DNA of 34,608 nt from Candidatus Bathyarchaeota archaeon. Lineage in GTDB: Archaea > Thermoproteota > Bathyarchaeia > 40CM-2-53-6 > RBG-13-38-9. Position numbers and translations under genes: made by a program. Of this stretch, positions 1-8,405 are shown one piece after another. Location of the stretch: assembly GCA_018397035.1 (NCBI GenBank), contig JAGTQV010000004.1, positions 1-34,608 of the forward strand, written 5' to 3'. Under the pieces are notes generated by a model. That model had not been told where the DNA came from. It ran no database searches and saw nothing but the letters and a program-made list of their open reading frames with translations. Within the stretch, counting starts at the first letter, position 1. Each line of letters starts with the position of its first letter.

Positions 1-196
1 GTGTGTTAGCGGAACTCCAACCAGCCATGATGTATTGAGACTGGCCGCCAGTAGCTCCTGTGTTTGGGGGGTTCCATTCAACATTCAGGGGCGGAGGTGT
101 TGGCGGTTCACCTTGAACAAATGAAATCATGAGAGTCGCTATGAGGATTTCTGCAAGTGTGAGTGTGCGTAGAAAGTTGGGGTTCAAAGGTTTCAC
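1..196 (-). CDS. N-terminal part of a secreted protein (cut by window edge)
   Basis: This reading frame is open from a GTG at 196 to the left edge of the window, so only the first 65 codons are present. The N-terminus has a short positive stretch (VKPLNPNFLRT), a hydrophobic core (ILIATLMISFVQG) and then a proline-rich mature start (EPPTPPPLNVEWNPPNTGA), which is a typical archaeal Sec signal peptide followed by an extracytoplasmic linker. An A/T-rich TATA-like box (ATTAAATA on the minus strand, near 217-225) lies about 23 nt before the GTG, which fits a leaderless transcript and supports this start. An in-frame TTG six codons upstream is possible but sits too close to the box. The function cannot be told from this fragment. 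Confidence 0.6.
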   Translation of the reverse strand, partial: MKPLNPNFLRTLTLAEILIATLMISFVQGEPPTPPPLNVEWNPPNTGATGGQSQYIMAGWSSANT

Positions 197-480
197 GGAG
201 TTGAATTCAACCAATCTTGTATTTAATGTCTCTTAAGCCTGATCAGATGTGCACTGAGAGGTGACGACCAAGTCCATTGTCCTAAGAACATGTGCATGCC
301 CACAACAGACTTCGACATCCCCTAAGTATCGAGGTGACGGTGAACCGCCGCTGCCTCAGCAACCCGTCAGAAGTAACGGCGCACACGTCCACACACACAT
401 ACTCTTGCGTCCAGATACCATCTGCTTAAAATACGACTTGGAATACTGAGTATCTAGGGGAGCCTCAAGACAAGGAGGTT

Positions 481-1191
481 TTGGAAATCTACCCTCGAGG
501 GCACCAGCACTATCAGCAAGCTTATCCAGGATATCCCCCAAACTGGGCTTCCTGGGGTCAAGCCGGATACCAGCAGCCGGCATATGCTTATCCACCACAG
601 TACGGCCAGCCGCCGTACTACCATCAACAGTATTACCCGCCTCAGTACTATCAGACGCAGCCTCCTCAGGCACCATTTCCTCAACCACCACCCCCTCAGT
701 ATCAAGGTCCACCTCCGCCCCAGTACGGCTATACTCCCCAGCAGCCTTCACCATACGGTTACCCACCACCCTTCCCTCCGTGGTGGATGCCGCAGAGAGG
801 CGGCGCAATCTCAGCAGCCTCTATCCTATTTGTGATCTATGGTGCACTCGGCATCATAGGGAGCACCTTCCTTCTTGCTGCTAGCGTAGCCCAGCCGTCG
901 ATAATCGGACTTCCATTGATCGGGGCTCTCGCAAATGTTGCCGCGTGGATTCTGGCAGCGTTCGGAGCGATTCTGCTCCCCCCCAGCATTCTCGCATTGG
1001 CAGCTGGATACCTCCTGTGGAAGTCTAGGAGGTCAGGAGGGATCTTCGGCATCGTCATCGCGGCCGTGACGATGGCGGTTCTGGCGTTGTTGCTGCTGTA
1101 TCCAGTTTTGTATGTTGTGGGGATCATTGGGATAGCGACATCAGTCATACTTGTGGTGTTGATCAGCGCCGGCTGGAGGTGTCTGCGGTAG
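481..1191 (+). CDS. Q/P/Y-rich membrane protein
   Basis: Residues 1-107 are very rich in Gln, Pro and Tyr (runs such as YPPQYYQTQPPQAPFPQPPP) and probably disordered. Residues 108-236 are hydrophobic and form about four membrane helices (AASILFVIYGALGIIG, ANVAAWILAAFGAILL, IFGIVIAAVTMAVLALLLL, VVGIIGIATSVILVVLI). The design resembles archaeal and bacterial small membrane proteins with a proline-rich cytoplasmic tail, but I do not recognise a function. The only in-frame start is TTG at 481. The strong AAGGAGG at 472-478 lies only 2 nt before it, an unusually short spacing, so the true start is uncertain. A TATA-like TTAAAATA near 426-433 fits a promoter. The low-complexity tail makes all reading frames look open here, on both strands. 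Confidence 0.75.
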   Translation: MEIYPRGHQHYQQAYPGYPPNWASWGQAGYQQPAYAYPPQYGQPPYYHQQYYPPQYYQTQPPQAPFPQPPPPQYQGPPPPQYGYTPQQPSPYGYPPPFPPWWMPQRGGAISAASILFVIYGALGIIGSTFLLAASVAQPSIIGLPLIGALANVAAWILAAFGAILLPPSILALAAGYLLWKSRRSGGIFGIVIAAVTMAVLALLLLYPVLYVVGIIGIATSVILVVLISAGWRCLR

Positions 1192-1244
1192 CGGCGCGCT
1201 GAACAGAGACTTGTCTGGAGCTCTTGGAGCAGAAGATATTTCAG

Positions 1245-1775
1245 TCAAATTTGACCTCGACTTCGAAGTGAAGTCAAGCATCTCTTGCAGAAATCGTCCC
1301 TTTTCCAATCCGTATCAGCTAGCCTGTTTGAGAAATACATTACACAAGTTGGGTCAACGCAATGGCTCAGACCCAGCACATGCCCAATCTCGTGAACTGC
1401 CTCTTTCCCAGCTCTTTCGAGGAGTAGTCTTCTATCGTTCTGTAGACCGTAGAAGCCTTGTCTTAGCCTTGTGACTGATATCACTGCCACTCTATTGATT
1501 GGGTCAGCTTCCCCGAATACGAAGTTTAGCGAATCGACGTACAGATCTACGTCCACAACTCCCAACAGGATGTCTTCGTCAGATTCTTTCCGCACTGAGA
1601 GGGATCGCAACATGTCACTTGACAGGTACTGGCCTCGCGCCTCGTTCCTCCTGAATGCATCTATCGGAAAGTTCTCCGCAACTTCGACCATGATCCCGAA
1701 TTTCTCAGAGGTCAAGTTCGCGATATATTCTGGAATGATTACATCTATCAATCCCATAGGTACAACATGGATCAT
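1245..1775 (-). CDS. amzA: Archaemetzincin, zinc metalloprotease
   Basis: A 176-residue metzincin-type peptidase. The active-site signature is H128-E129-I-G-H132-V-L-G-L-S-H138, followed by C139-x4-C144, the Met-turn Met146, and C163-x2-C166. This is the archaemetzincin pattern with an extra structural zinc site made of four cysteines. In this family Glu129 is the general base and the three His bind the catalytic zinc. Physiological substrates are unknown and the enzyme is thought to act in the cytoplasm; no signal peptide is visible. The length matches archaeal AmzA (about 180). The start is the ATG at 1775, because a TAG lies directly upstream in frame. It converges with the gene ending at 1191, with 53 bp between them. 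Confidence 0.95.
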   Translation of the reverse strand: MIHVVPMGLIDVIIPEYIANLTSEKFGIMVEVAENFPIDAFRRNEARGQYLSSDMLRSLSVRKESDEDILLGVVDVDLYVDSLNFVFGEADPINRVAVISVTRLRQGFYGLQNDRRLLLERAGKEAVHEIGHVLGLSHCVDPTCVMYFSNRLADTDWKRDDFCKRCLTSLRSRGQI

Positions 1776-1890
1776 CTAGGATTCCCCCCACGTCAGGCAT
1801 CGTTGATGCTCAACTCAACTAACCATGGTTCTTCTCGGCGGCAAAGCCTTTTTGGGTTTCACGGAGACCAATGACTTAGGCCTGAAAGGA

Positions 1891-2435
1891 ATGTCAAGAT
1901 CCTCGGTTTTTCAGGAAGTTCAAGAAAAGGATCATACAACAGGATGGCACTTAGAGCCGCAGCCGGCCTAGTACCAGACAACACAGAGATAGAGATCTTC
2001 GATCTTGACTGCATTCCCCTGCTTAGCTAGGACCTGGAAGAAGATCCTCCTGAGCAGGTGAAAGAGTTCAAGAGGAAAATTAGGAAGCTAACGCGGTTCT
2101 GATAACCACGCCTGAGTACAACTATTCGGTCCCTAGAGTTCTCAAGAAGGCGAACGACTGAGCCTCCAGGCCTTATGGCGACAACACTTTCGAAGGCAAG
2201 CCGGCTGCCATAATGGGCGCTTCAGTTGGCACGAGCGGCACAGCGAGTGCACAATACCACCTAAAGAAGATCTTCGTCTTCTTGAACGTGTATACTCCTA
2301 ATCGTCCAGAAGTTATGATAGGCTTCGCGCAAGAGAAATTCGATGCTGAAGGAGAACCTCAAGATGTGGAGACAGGGAAAGATCAGAGCTCTCGTTAGTG
2401 CTCTGGTTAGATCGACTGAGAAGCTAAGGCGATGA
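1891..2435 (+). pseudogene. Broken NADPH-dependent FMN reductase
   Basis: Conceptual translation gives an NAD(P)H-dependent FMN reductase (flavodoxin-like fold, PF03358) in pieces. The first is VKILGFSGSSRKGSYNRMAL from 1893, the N-terminal FMN phosphate loop. Next come ITTPEYNYSVP and, from 2213, a C-terminal stretch with PAAIMGASVGTSG. The gene is disrupted by TAG at 2028-2030, a frameshift near 2080, TGA at 2159-2161 (in place of the Trp of the family's DWASRP-like motif), and a second frameshift near 2375, after which the frame KIRALVSALVRSTEKLRR runs to TGA at 2433-2435. Four independent lesions mean a dead gene rather than sequencing error. The original start is also damaged. Confidence 0.85.
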
Positions 2436-2608
2436 TCGTCTTTCCCGCAAGCAAGGTTTGTCGAGAAACTATGCTGCGCACGGAAGCTAGTTTCCACATG
2501 ACTGGAGAAGAGTAGCAAATCAAGACTAATCACCGTTTTTCTCAGTCCCACTTGCGTCCGCCAATAGATCTATACAGATAGCCAATGCCAGAAATAATCG
2601 AATAGACT

Positions 2609-3601
2609 CTAGAACAGAGTGAAGATCCCTACAAATTCAACAAGAAAGATCGCATAGATCACGAGGAGGACCATACTCTCCTTCGCCCCCAACTTTCTTC
2701 GTGAGAGGAAGTACCAGAGGAATAGGTTGGATATCAACGAGAAGAAAACTAGATCGAAGTATGCGTCTACTCTGGTCGTGATTCTTGAGAAGATGAAGAA
2801 CAAGCCAAGTATTATGGTGAGGTTCGCGAAGCAGCTCCCTATGGCATTCGATAGGGCAAAGTCCATCCGGTTTTTCTGTATGGACTTCAAAGATATGGCC
2901 AGTTCAGGAAGGCTTGTGCCAACAGCGACTATTGTTGCACCGACTAGGGTCCCCGATAGAGAGAAGGCAGCGGCCAGATTTGATGCACTCAAGACTATAG
3001 CGTAGCCGCTCAGGATGACTCCGGCTATTCCCGCGATTGCGTAGGCAGCCCCTCTGAACAAATAGCTCTTTGCTCCGCGTGTCAAGTCATTTGATGAGTA
3101 GGTTTCGGTTCTGGATCTGGAGAGGTGGTAGCTGTAGATGATGAAGATTGCGATGAGGACGAAACCGATGAAGGGCACGTATTTTGTGCTGCGTACCATG
3201 AAAAGTGGGAGTACTGAAGAGATGAATAACCCGAAGAATAGGCTTGAATACTCCTGTTCTGGAAGAGTCAGTCGGCACTCCGCGACTCCGGTCTTTGATA
3301 GACAACCATAGAGGACAGGGATACCAATGATCAAACATACGTTTGCAATATTCGATCCCAGGACGTTTCCTATGGCAAGACCTGCCGCACCTTCGACCGC
3401 AGCAAACAATGAGACAGATGCCTCAGGTAAGGATGTTGAAAGTGCGACAAAAATGAAACCTATGCTACTGTATCGCATCCTAGTAGATCTGGAAATGTCA
3501 GCGGCCCCAGTAATCACAGCGTAGCTCGATCGATCGAGAAGCATCAAGAATACGGAGAGGATTACGGCATTGGTCACAATATGGAAGGGATCCATAATCA
3601 T
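2609..3601 (-). CDS. Na+/Ca2+ exchanger family protein (CaCA)
   Basis: A 330-residue polytopic membrane protein with the two inverted alpha-repeats of the cation/Ca2+ antiporter family. Alpha-1 reads STSLPEASVS followed by GNVLGSNIANVCLIIG. Alpha-2 reads GTSLPELAIS followed by SNAIGSCFANLTIILG. About ten membrane helices are visible, with a short basic loop (SKSIQKNRM region) near alpha-2. Such proteins exchange cytoplasmic Ca2+ for Na+ or H+. In alpha-2 the usual GSN is GSC, a change near the ion site that may alter selectivity. ATG at 3601 is preceded by a TATA-like TTTAAGA about 20 nt upstream, so the mRNA is probably leaderless. A second Met two codons in is also possible. No operon partner. 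Confidence 0.9.
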   Translation of the reverse strand: MIMDPFHIVTNAVILSVFLMLLDRSSYAVITGAADISRSTRMRYSSIGFIFVALSTSLPEASVSLFAAVEGAAGLAIGNVLGSNIANVCLIIGIPVLYGCLSKTGVAECRLTLPEQEYSSLFFGLFISSVLPLFMVRSTKYVPFIGFVLIAIFIIYSYHLSRSRTETYSSNDLTRGAKSYLFRGAAYAIAGIAGVILSGYAIVLSASNLAAAFSLSGTLVGATIVAVGTSLPELAISLKSIQKNRMDFALSNAIGSCFANLTIILGLFFIFSRITTRVDAYFDLVFFSLISNLFLWYFLSRRKLGAKESMVLLVIYAIFLVEFVGIFTLF

Positions 3602-3777
3602 ACTAGAACTCCGCGATGTCTCTTAAAGACCATTCTATAGTCTCACCATGTCCAGCGGCTCTTCTGAAGCAAATGCGTCGACATGGATGCTGAGCGGAAT
3701 GCAGAGTCATAGTAGCCTAGAGGCCGGATATGTTGGGACGTAGAAATGAAGCCCCTCTTTATGACTCTAGCCATTCA

Positions 3778-4149
3778 ATGAAGTTGAGTGAAAGAACTCT
3801 GGTCGACCTTGTTCTGGCGGCAACCTCTTCATCGTTCTAGAGGAGGCCTCCTAAGAGGCTCACAGAGCTACGGATCCAGGAAGGGATCATGAATTACTTT
3901 GAAGATCGAAGAGCACCTATTATCTGTCCTCGAGTATGCTATGTCGAATTAGAACGGAACCATTTTGGACGGTCACTTAGGAAGCTGTGGATTACTATCA
4001 ATCCCGAGCAGTCCACGTGTTCGCGGCAACGATATGGAACTTCCAACAGCGATCTGGTAACCAAGCCTAGAACTGATCAGACATACCGGACGACTGGACT
4101 GGGCAACCTCCCTTTCTCGGACTCCACTAGCCTCAATCTATCTTGGTAA
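3778..4149 (+). pseudogene. Possible remnant of a transcription regulator
   Basis: From the ATG at 3778 the translation MKLSERTLVDLVLAATSSSF resembles the beginning of archaeal winged-helix regulators. It is stopped by TAG at 3838-3840. The same frame then stays open to TAA at 4147-4149, and a neighbouring frame contains ITLKIEEHLLSVLEYAM, which could be the recognition and wing part after a frameshift. The family assignment rests on general resemblance only, so this could be chance. Confidence 0.25.
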
Positions 4150-4341
4150 TCGCGTGTCTTCAATCTTCGATGCAAGTTTTCATATGGGCATAACGATCCT
4201 CTGCTGGAAGTTGGAGAAAAGCCATCCAGCGACTATCGCTTCATGAGAGAGATACCTGAAGGTCTATTCACATATCGGACCATCCATGGACCTTCACGGT
4301 TTTGCTAGGTTCCTGCCCTCAGGCCGCTCGAATGTGGGGCA

Positions 4342-4568
4342 GAATTCTTCCAATTGAAAGGCATATGGCTATCTGGAAATGTTAGTGGCCTCAGCGGTCG
4401 AAGACCTGCGACTATCCTCTTTGGTCTTTTGATTCACGCATTGGTGCCGCTCATCGCTGCAGGGCAGGAGTAGCTACGAGGTATCTAACAGCAGTTCTCG
4501 CTCAATCGCCAATCATTGTGGCCATACTCATTATGATACTTGTGACTCGATATTCAGAGTTGACTTAG
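4342..4568 (+). pseudogene. Possible remnant of a membrane protein
   Basis: Two hydrophobic stretches lie in adjacent frames. The first is TILFGLLIHALVPLIAAG, ending at TAG 4471-4473. The second is YLTAVLAQSPIIVAILIMIL, ending at TAG 4566-4568. Together they look like two membrane helices of one former protein split by a frameshift and a stop. The family cannot be named. Confidence 0.3.
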
Positions 4569-4636
4569 CATGCAGATCTTTCGGATGTTGAACTGCGAAT
4601 TCAACAGCATTGCATTTTCCTGTTTATATGTGCTCT

Positions 4637-5137
4637 CTAGAATGAGGGCGGTTTAGAGGATATTACTATCATGCCGTCTTTGCGTGTTACCCATACCTCC
4701 ATAGAGGATTCAAGCAATACATTGAACAACGCAGACCACGGGAATACCGCTTCGTTCATGACTTGAACCTCGTAGCCTCCGTACTTCGGTTTCACTACTC
4801 CTGTCTCGCCTATTATTCTCTCAATTCTGGACTCCAGATCTCTGTAGGGGATATGAGACGGCTCATGGACATTCAGCGTTATAGTGCCCTTTATGGAGTC
4901 CAAGTCCCTTATTTTGTGTTTAAGAATACTCTCCATTGATTTCTCCGTCTGAGCTTCCACTCTGGCTATGATCTGATATTCTCCTGCAAGAGGATAGGCC
5001 TCTCTGATTCCGTCACATCTAAGCTTCTTGATGATCTCTTCAACGTCTCCTTCTGTCTTTATCAATACGAAAGCTGTGAGGTGCTTGTTTCTCGAGAAAG
5101 AATCGCTCCCGCCGATCAGTCTAGGCGTCTCGTCCAA
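4637..5137 (-). CDS. Stand-alone Lrp/AsnC ligand-binding (RAM) domain protein
   Basis: A 166-residue protein without a DNA-binding helix-turn-helix. Residues about 18-92 (from HLTAFVLIKT through GEYQIIARVEA to DSIKGTITLNV) have the beta-alpha-beta pattern and the conserved G-E-Y/D-shaped core of the RAM domain, which in Lrp proteins binds amino acids or other small ligands and builds oligomers. Residues about 95-166 form a second small domain I do not recognise. The start is TTG at 5137; AAGGTGAT, which spans the stop codon of the permease upstream, is a well-spaced ribosome binding site. The 9-bp gap to the permease shows an operon. A role as ligand sensor for the permease or its regulator is an inference. 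Confidence 0.75.
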   Translation of the reverse strand: MDETPRLIGGSDSFSRNKHLTAFVLIKTEGDVEEIIKKLRCDGIREAYPLAGEYQIIARVEAQTEKSMESILKHKIRDLDSIKGTITLNVHEPSHIPYRDLESRIERIIGETGVVKPKYGGYEVQVMNEAVFPWSALFNVLLESSMEVWVTRKDGMIVISSKPPSF

Positions 5138-5146
5138 TTCTGCTGA

Positions 5147-6535
5147 TCACCTTGGCATCAAAGGCAGCTGCAGGTAGAGCAATAGAATCGCGATAGTTAT
5201 CGGAAGGACTGAAGCTAGCAAGCCCGGTTTTATCCAGTGGATGAAGGTCACGTGGCCCACCCTTCTCCTTTCCATCATTCCGACAGCCACGATGTTGGCA
5301 GTGCTACCGATCATGGTTAAGTTGCCGAAAAAGGTTCCTGCGAACAACGCCCCCCACCATAGGGGGAAAACATGAATACCAATTGATTGAAGATCTTGGA
5401 TGACCGGTATAAATGTGGCTACCGCCAAGACGTTATCCATGAAGGCACTCAGTATGCCTGCTATTGTGATGAAAGAAACAAATAGCCAAGTCTCGTTTCC
5501 TCCTGCCATGAACAGGAGCGAATCTGCCATGACTCTGGTCACACCCGTGAACCTCAGTGTTCCAACAGATGCGAAGAGGATGAGAAAGAATGATAAAGTC
5601 CACCAGTCCACTCTGACCTCGATTAGTGTTCTCGCCTTATCTCTGTCAACTATGAGAGCTACTCCGGCAGCGGCCAAGGCGGTTCCCAGAAGCATTGAAT
5701 TACGCTCCAGATGCAGAAGCTCCTCTACCTGATGATGTAGCACCAGAAAGGTTATGGTTCCCAGAAAGAGTGCGAGTGAAATCAGGAACTCGGGAATATC
5801 GATCGGTGGGCGCTCTTCCAAGTCTCCACTATTCTTGTTGTGTTCTCTCAGATTCCGATCTAACTCTCTGATCTCCCTCCCGAAGAACCTTACAGTAATC
5901 GGTATCGTTGCTGCGAGTGCTACTATCGTGATTGGAGATGCCCACCTCAAGAAGTCGCTGAAAGTGAGACCCGCTTTAAGGGCTATCATAACGCCAATCG
6001 GATTCCCCACGACAGTAGCGCTACTACCGATGTTGGTGGCGAACACAAGCATGATGATAAAAGGAATGGGATTCACTTTGTACCGACCTGCCAGATGGAG
6101 CATGCTTGAGGTCATGAATAGAATAGATGTGACCTCGTCGACTAATGCTGCGAAAAACGCCGCCATAAGCATCATGGCCAAGACAAGTCTGTTTCCATCG
6201 TGTCCAACTAAGTAGATCACCTTGTCTATCAGGATCTCGAAAAATCTTCGTTCCTCGAGAAAGCCTATCACAGTCATCATACCTACCAAAAAGAGGATTA
6301 TGTCAAGACCTGCAAACTCGAGAAGGTGAGGGATGTCTAAGAGGCCTGATACTAGGAACACAGAGATGCTGATGAATGCGAACGCCAACCTAAACCTCCA
6401 GAAGAGAAGGGTTCCAAAAATCAGGCCTGAAAAGACTGTTACGGAGAGGACTTGGTATCTGTCCAGACCTACAACTAGCGACAGAGAAGAAGTTGCAGCA
6501 ATCAACGCCACGTAGGAAACGCCACGACTATCCAC
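5147..6535 (-). CDS. SLC13/ArsB/NhaD-like ion permease
   Basis: A 462-residue polytopic protein of the ion-transporter (IT) superfamily. Two inverted halves are visible. The first carries ALVDEVTSILFM and NIGSSATVVGNPIGVMIA; the second carries LSAFMDNVLAVATFIPV and FFGNLTMIGSTANIVAVG. These paired D-x-V/N and G-N/GST-A-N elements are the substrate- and Na+-site hairpins of SLC13, ArsB and NhaD proteins. About 11-12 helices are present, with a charged cytoplasmic loop in the middle (residues about 225-250). The substrate could be a dicarboxylate, sulfate, arsenite or Na+/H+; the sequence alone does not decide. The ATG at 6535 has GGAGG about 11 nt upstream. It is the first gene of a two-gene operon with the RAM-domain protein. 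Confidence 0.85.
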   Translation of the reverse strand: MDSRGVSYVALIAATSSLSLVVGLDRYQVLSVTVFSGLIFGTLLFWRFRLAFAFISISVFLVSGLLDIPHLLEFAGLDIILFLVGMMTVIGFLEERRFFEILIDKVIYLVGHDGNRLVLAMMLMAAFFAALVDEVTSILFMTSSMLHLAGRYKVNPIPFIIMLVFATNIGSSATVVGNPIGVMIALKAGLTFSDFLRWASPITIVALAATIPITVRFFGREIRELDRNLREHNKNSGDLEERPPIDIPEFLISLALFLGTITFLVLHHQVEELLHLERNSMLLGTALAAAGVALIVDRDKARTLIEVRVDWWTLSFFLILFASVGTLRFTGVTRVMADSLLFMAGGNETWLFVSFITIAGILSAFMDNVLAVATFIPVIQDLQSIGIHVFPLWWGALFAGTFFGNLTMIGSTANIVAVGMMERRRVGHVTFIHWIKPGLLASVLPITIAILLLYLQLPLMPR

Positions 6536-6607
6536 AGGTTGTCCTCCGATAGGTGCTAATATCTCTGCCTTTCGCTGCCGTGACCATCTTATGCGAGGAC
6601 TGCCCGA

Positions 6608-7234
6608 TCACAATCTATTACCATCCAAACTGTATTTCTGAATCGGCATAGCCACTATCTCTTGCACAGTCAGCCTCTTCTCTGGTTGTTTTCCAAAAGC
6701 CTCCTGCTGAGTTGATGTCCTAGTGATGACTGCCGTGTCAACACCTCCTCCAGTACCTCCCACTGCCATAACTCTTGTCTGAGGCTTCATTTTGCCTACT
6801 TCCACAGACACAACCGAGACCTCGACAGCCACCTTCATCCCATGACCGAATGCATATAGTATCTCTCTAGCTGCGGTCCACGCGTCTCCACAGAACGGCA
6901 AGAAGGTCATGTCGAAGACCTCTCTATGCAACTTTTTGCGCTCCAAATCGGAAACCTCCTCCAGACGACTTCTGACAAGGCTCCCGAGGAGGCCTTTGTC
7001 AGAGTAGGCGATACGTTTGCAGGCTGAGATCGCGTCTGTTTCAGAGATCGGGATCACCACGGCCACACCTTGCAGTCTATGAGAAAACATCTCAGCCGTC
7101 TTGCCTGTAGTGAATGGAACAAGAACCACATCTAGGTCTCCAAGGGCGAGCCGTTCTTTCACCGCATCAATCACGAAAACAGTGTTCGCAGGACCAGGAT
7201 TTTCAAAGTAGAATACATTTCTCCTTAGACTCAT
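6608..7234 (-). CDS. Stand-alone pyruvate kinase C-terminal-domain protein (copy 1)
   Basis: A 208-residue protein that matches the alpha/beta C-terminal domain of pyruvate kinase (PF02887) without the catalytic barrel. Visible motifs are FENPGPANTVFVIDAVKERL, VPFTTGKTA and VMAVGGTGGGVDTAVITRTS near the C-terminus. In true pyruvate kinase this domain carries allosteric binding; the role of free-standing copies is unknown. A clear paralogue lies at 13133-13738 in the same orientation. The start ATG at 7234 follows a small run of weak upstream signals; there is no neighbour in an operon. It should not be annotated as pyruvate kinase, since the active-site domains are missing. Confidence 0.8.
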   Translation of the reverse strand: MSLRRNVFYFENPGPANTVFVIDAVKERLALGDLDVVLVPFTTGKTAEMFSHRLQGVAVVIPISETDAISACKRIAYSDKGLLGSLVRSRLEEVSDLERKKLHREVFDMTFLPFCGDAWTAAREILYAFGHGMKVAVEVSVVSVEVGKMKPQTRVMAVGGTGGGVDTAVITRTSTQQEAFGKQPEKRLTVQEIVAMPIQKYSLDGNRL

Positions 7235-7255
7235 TCATACCACAACAGAAGAGAT

Positions 7256-8182
7256 ATGTTCCAGCATTCATACATATCATTAGTGTTGGCTTCATATGAG
7301 TGTCTCGGATCATTGCATTTTTGGCAAAGCGAGAAAGTTACTCAGGGCCTCCGACCGACAAGGAAATCATGCTCGTCCAGTTGGATCTCTCCACCGCGCA
7401 CCAATCAAGGAGATAGTATTCAGACTTTCAAAAAAGAGGATACAATTTTCTCAGAAAAACTCATTACGCCGAAACTTCTGGAGCAGAGACATCTAAGCCA
7501 AGTAGACCTATCATATGAGTAGGACATAATTCAAGGTTCTCGCACCGAAGACTCCTTCGTCATCGAATTTTATGGGCACACATAGATGCTCATCAATACG
7601 CTATCCTCGAGGCTGGATGACATCCACGGCTGCTGCATTGAGTTGTTGACAGACTTCAGACACGTGAAAGAACTCTGGGAAGAGAATTTCTATCCTGCCT
7701 CAGCGCATACTCGATCCCATGGAAGACTCATCATAACCAAAGGAGAAGATGAATGATTGGAGGCCCTGCACGATCCCATTTCAAAGATCGCTATTCTGAA
7801 AAATGTCAACGTCATATCAGACGACTGGTTCTTTGTCTGATTCCTTGCAGAGAGAATGGCTTTTAGCTCCGAATAGAACTTCTGCATCACAACTGACATT
7901 GCAGATACGTGGGGTGAATACAAGAGGTTGGTAGGGAAAGCTGAATTCGATGAAGGCAGAGCTGTGGTAGATGTCAGGCGGATCGTTGGAAAGGAAATAA
8001 TACTGCCAACAGCCTCTCTGCGAACAGACATCTTGCTGAGACATAACCAAACATACACGGCGACGATTGAGGAAACAACACCAAGCGAAGCCACCCACGC
8101 CTACTGGCAAAAGACTCCAGAAAGAAAGCTTTCTCATGGTTTTCCCTCAGCTCCTTCAGACGCCTCAGGATCTATTCCGTAA
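7256..8182 (+). pseudogene. Decayed gene of unknown family with five in-frame stops
   Basis: One plus-strand frame reads with protein-like composition from about 7430 to TAA at 8180-8182, interrupted only by TAG 7520, TAG 7583, TGA 7754, TGA 7838 and TAG 7874. Examples are LIITKGEDE before the stop at 7754, then LEALHDPISKIAILKNVNVI and SDDWFFV before the stop at 7838, and VVDVRRIVGKEIILP near 7960. About 14 stops would be expected by chance in this length. The frame does not shift, so the pieces join naturally. I do not recognise the family. The 5' boundary is uncertain; 7256-7430 may be ordinary intergenic DNA. Confidence 0.45.
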
Positions 8183-8405
8183 ACACAGTATTGCCAACGA
8201 TCGAGGCTCATAAGATGATCAAGCAGATGCCGGGGATGCAGCACCACGTAGCTGGCGAAGATTCTGGATAGATATCTTTCTTGCAGGTGCAAGCTAGACG
8301 AACATAAAGGTTCAGATACCACCTTAAGACAGATCTGTCTACGAATGCTTGTGAGGATCTAGTCTGAGGTAGACGATAACAATGACTGCATTTCAACAAT
8401 ACAAA
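8183..8405. other. Intergenic, nothing recognised
   Basis: Between the decayed gene and galT I see no convincing reading frame, RNA gene or repeat. Short frames on both strands lack composition or start signals of real genes. Confidence 0.5.

Larger units (their letters stand above)
3602..4636. other. Long non-coding or decayed interval
   Basis: About 1 kb lies between the exchanger and the Lrp-domain gene without an intact gene. The two stretches that read best as coding, at 3778-4150 and 4342-4568 on the plus strand, are listed separately as possible remnants. A 12-bp perfect palindrome (AGGAGGCCTCCT) sits at 3841-3852. I see no tRNA and no repeat array here. Confidence 0.5.

Noticed and set aside
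356-808. Minus-strand frame opposite the Q/P/Y-rich gene
   Set aside because: The low-complexity plus-strand codons leave the complementary frames open; Ser/Glu/Val-rich shadow.
3841-3852. Palindrome AGGAGGCCTCCT
   Set aside because: A 12-bp palindrome without loop or second copy; could arise by chance and has no gene whose start it would serve.
7296-7496. Short plus-strand frame MSVSDHCIFGKARKLL
   Set aside because: Basic composition, no homology recognised, and it overlaps the better frame of the decayed gene.
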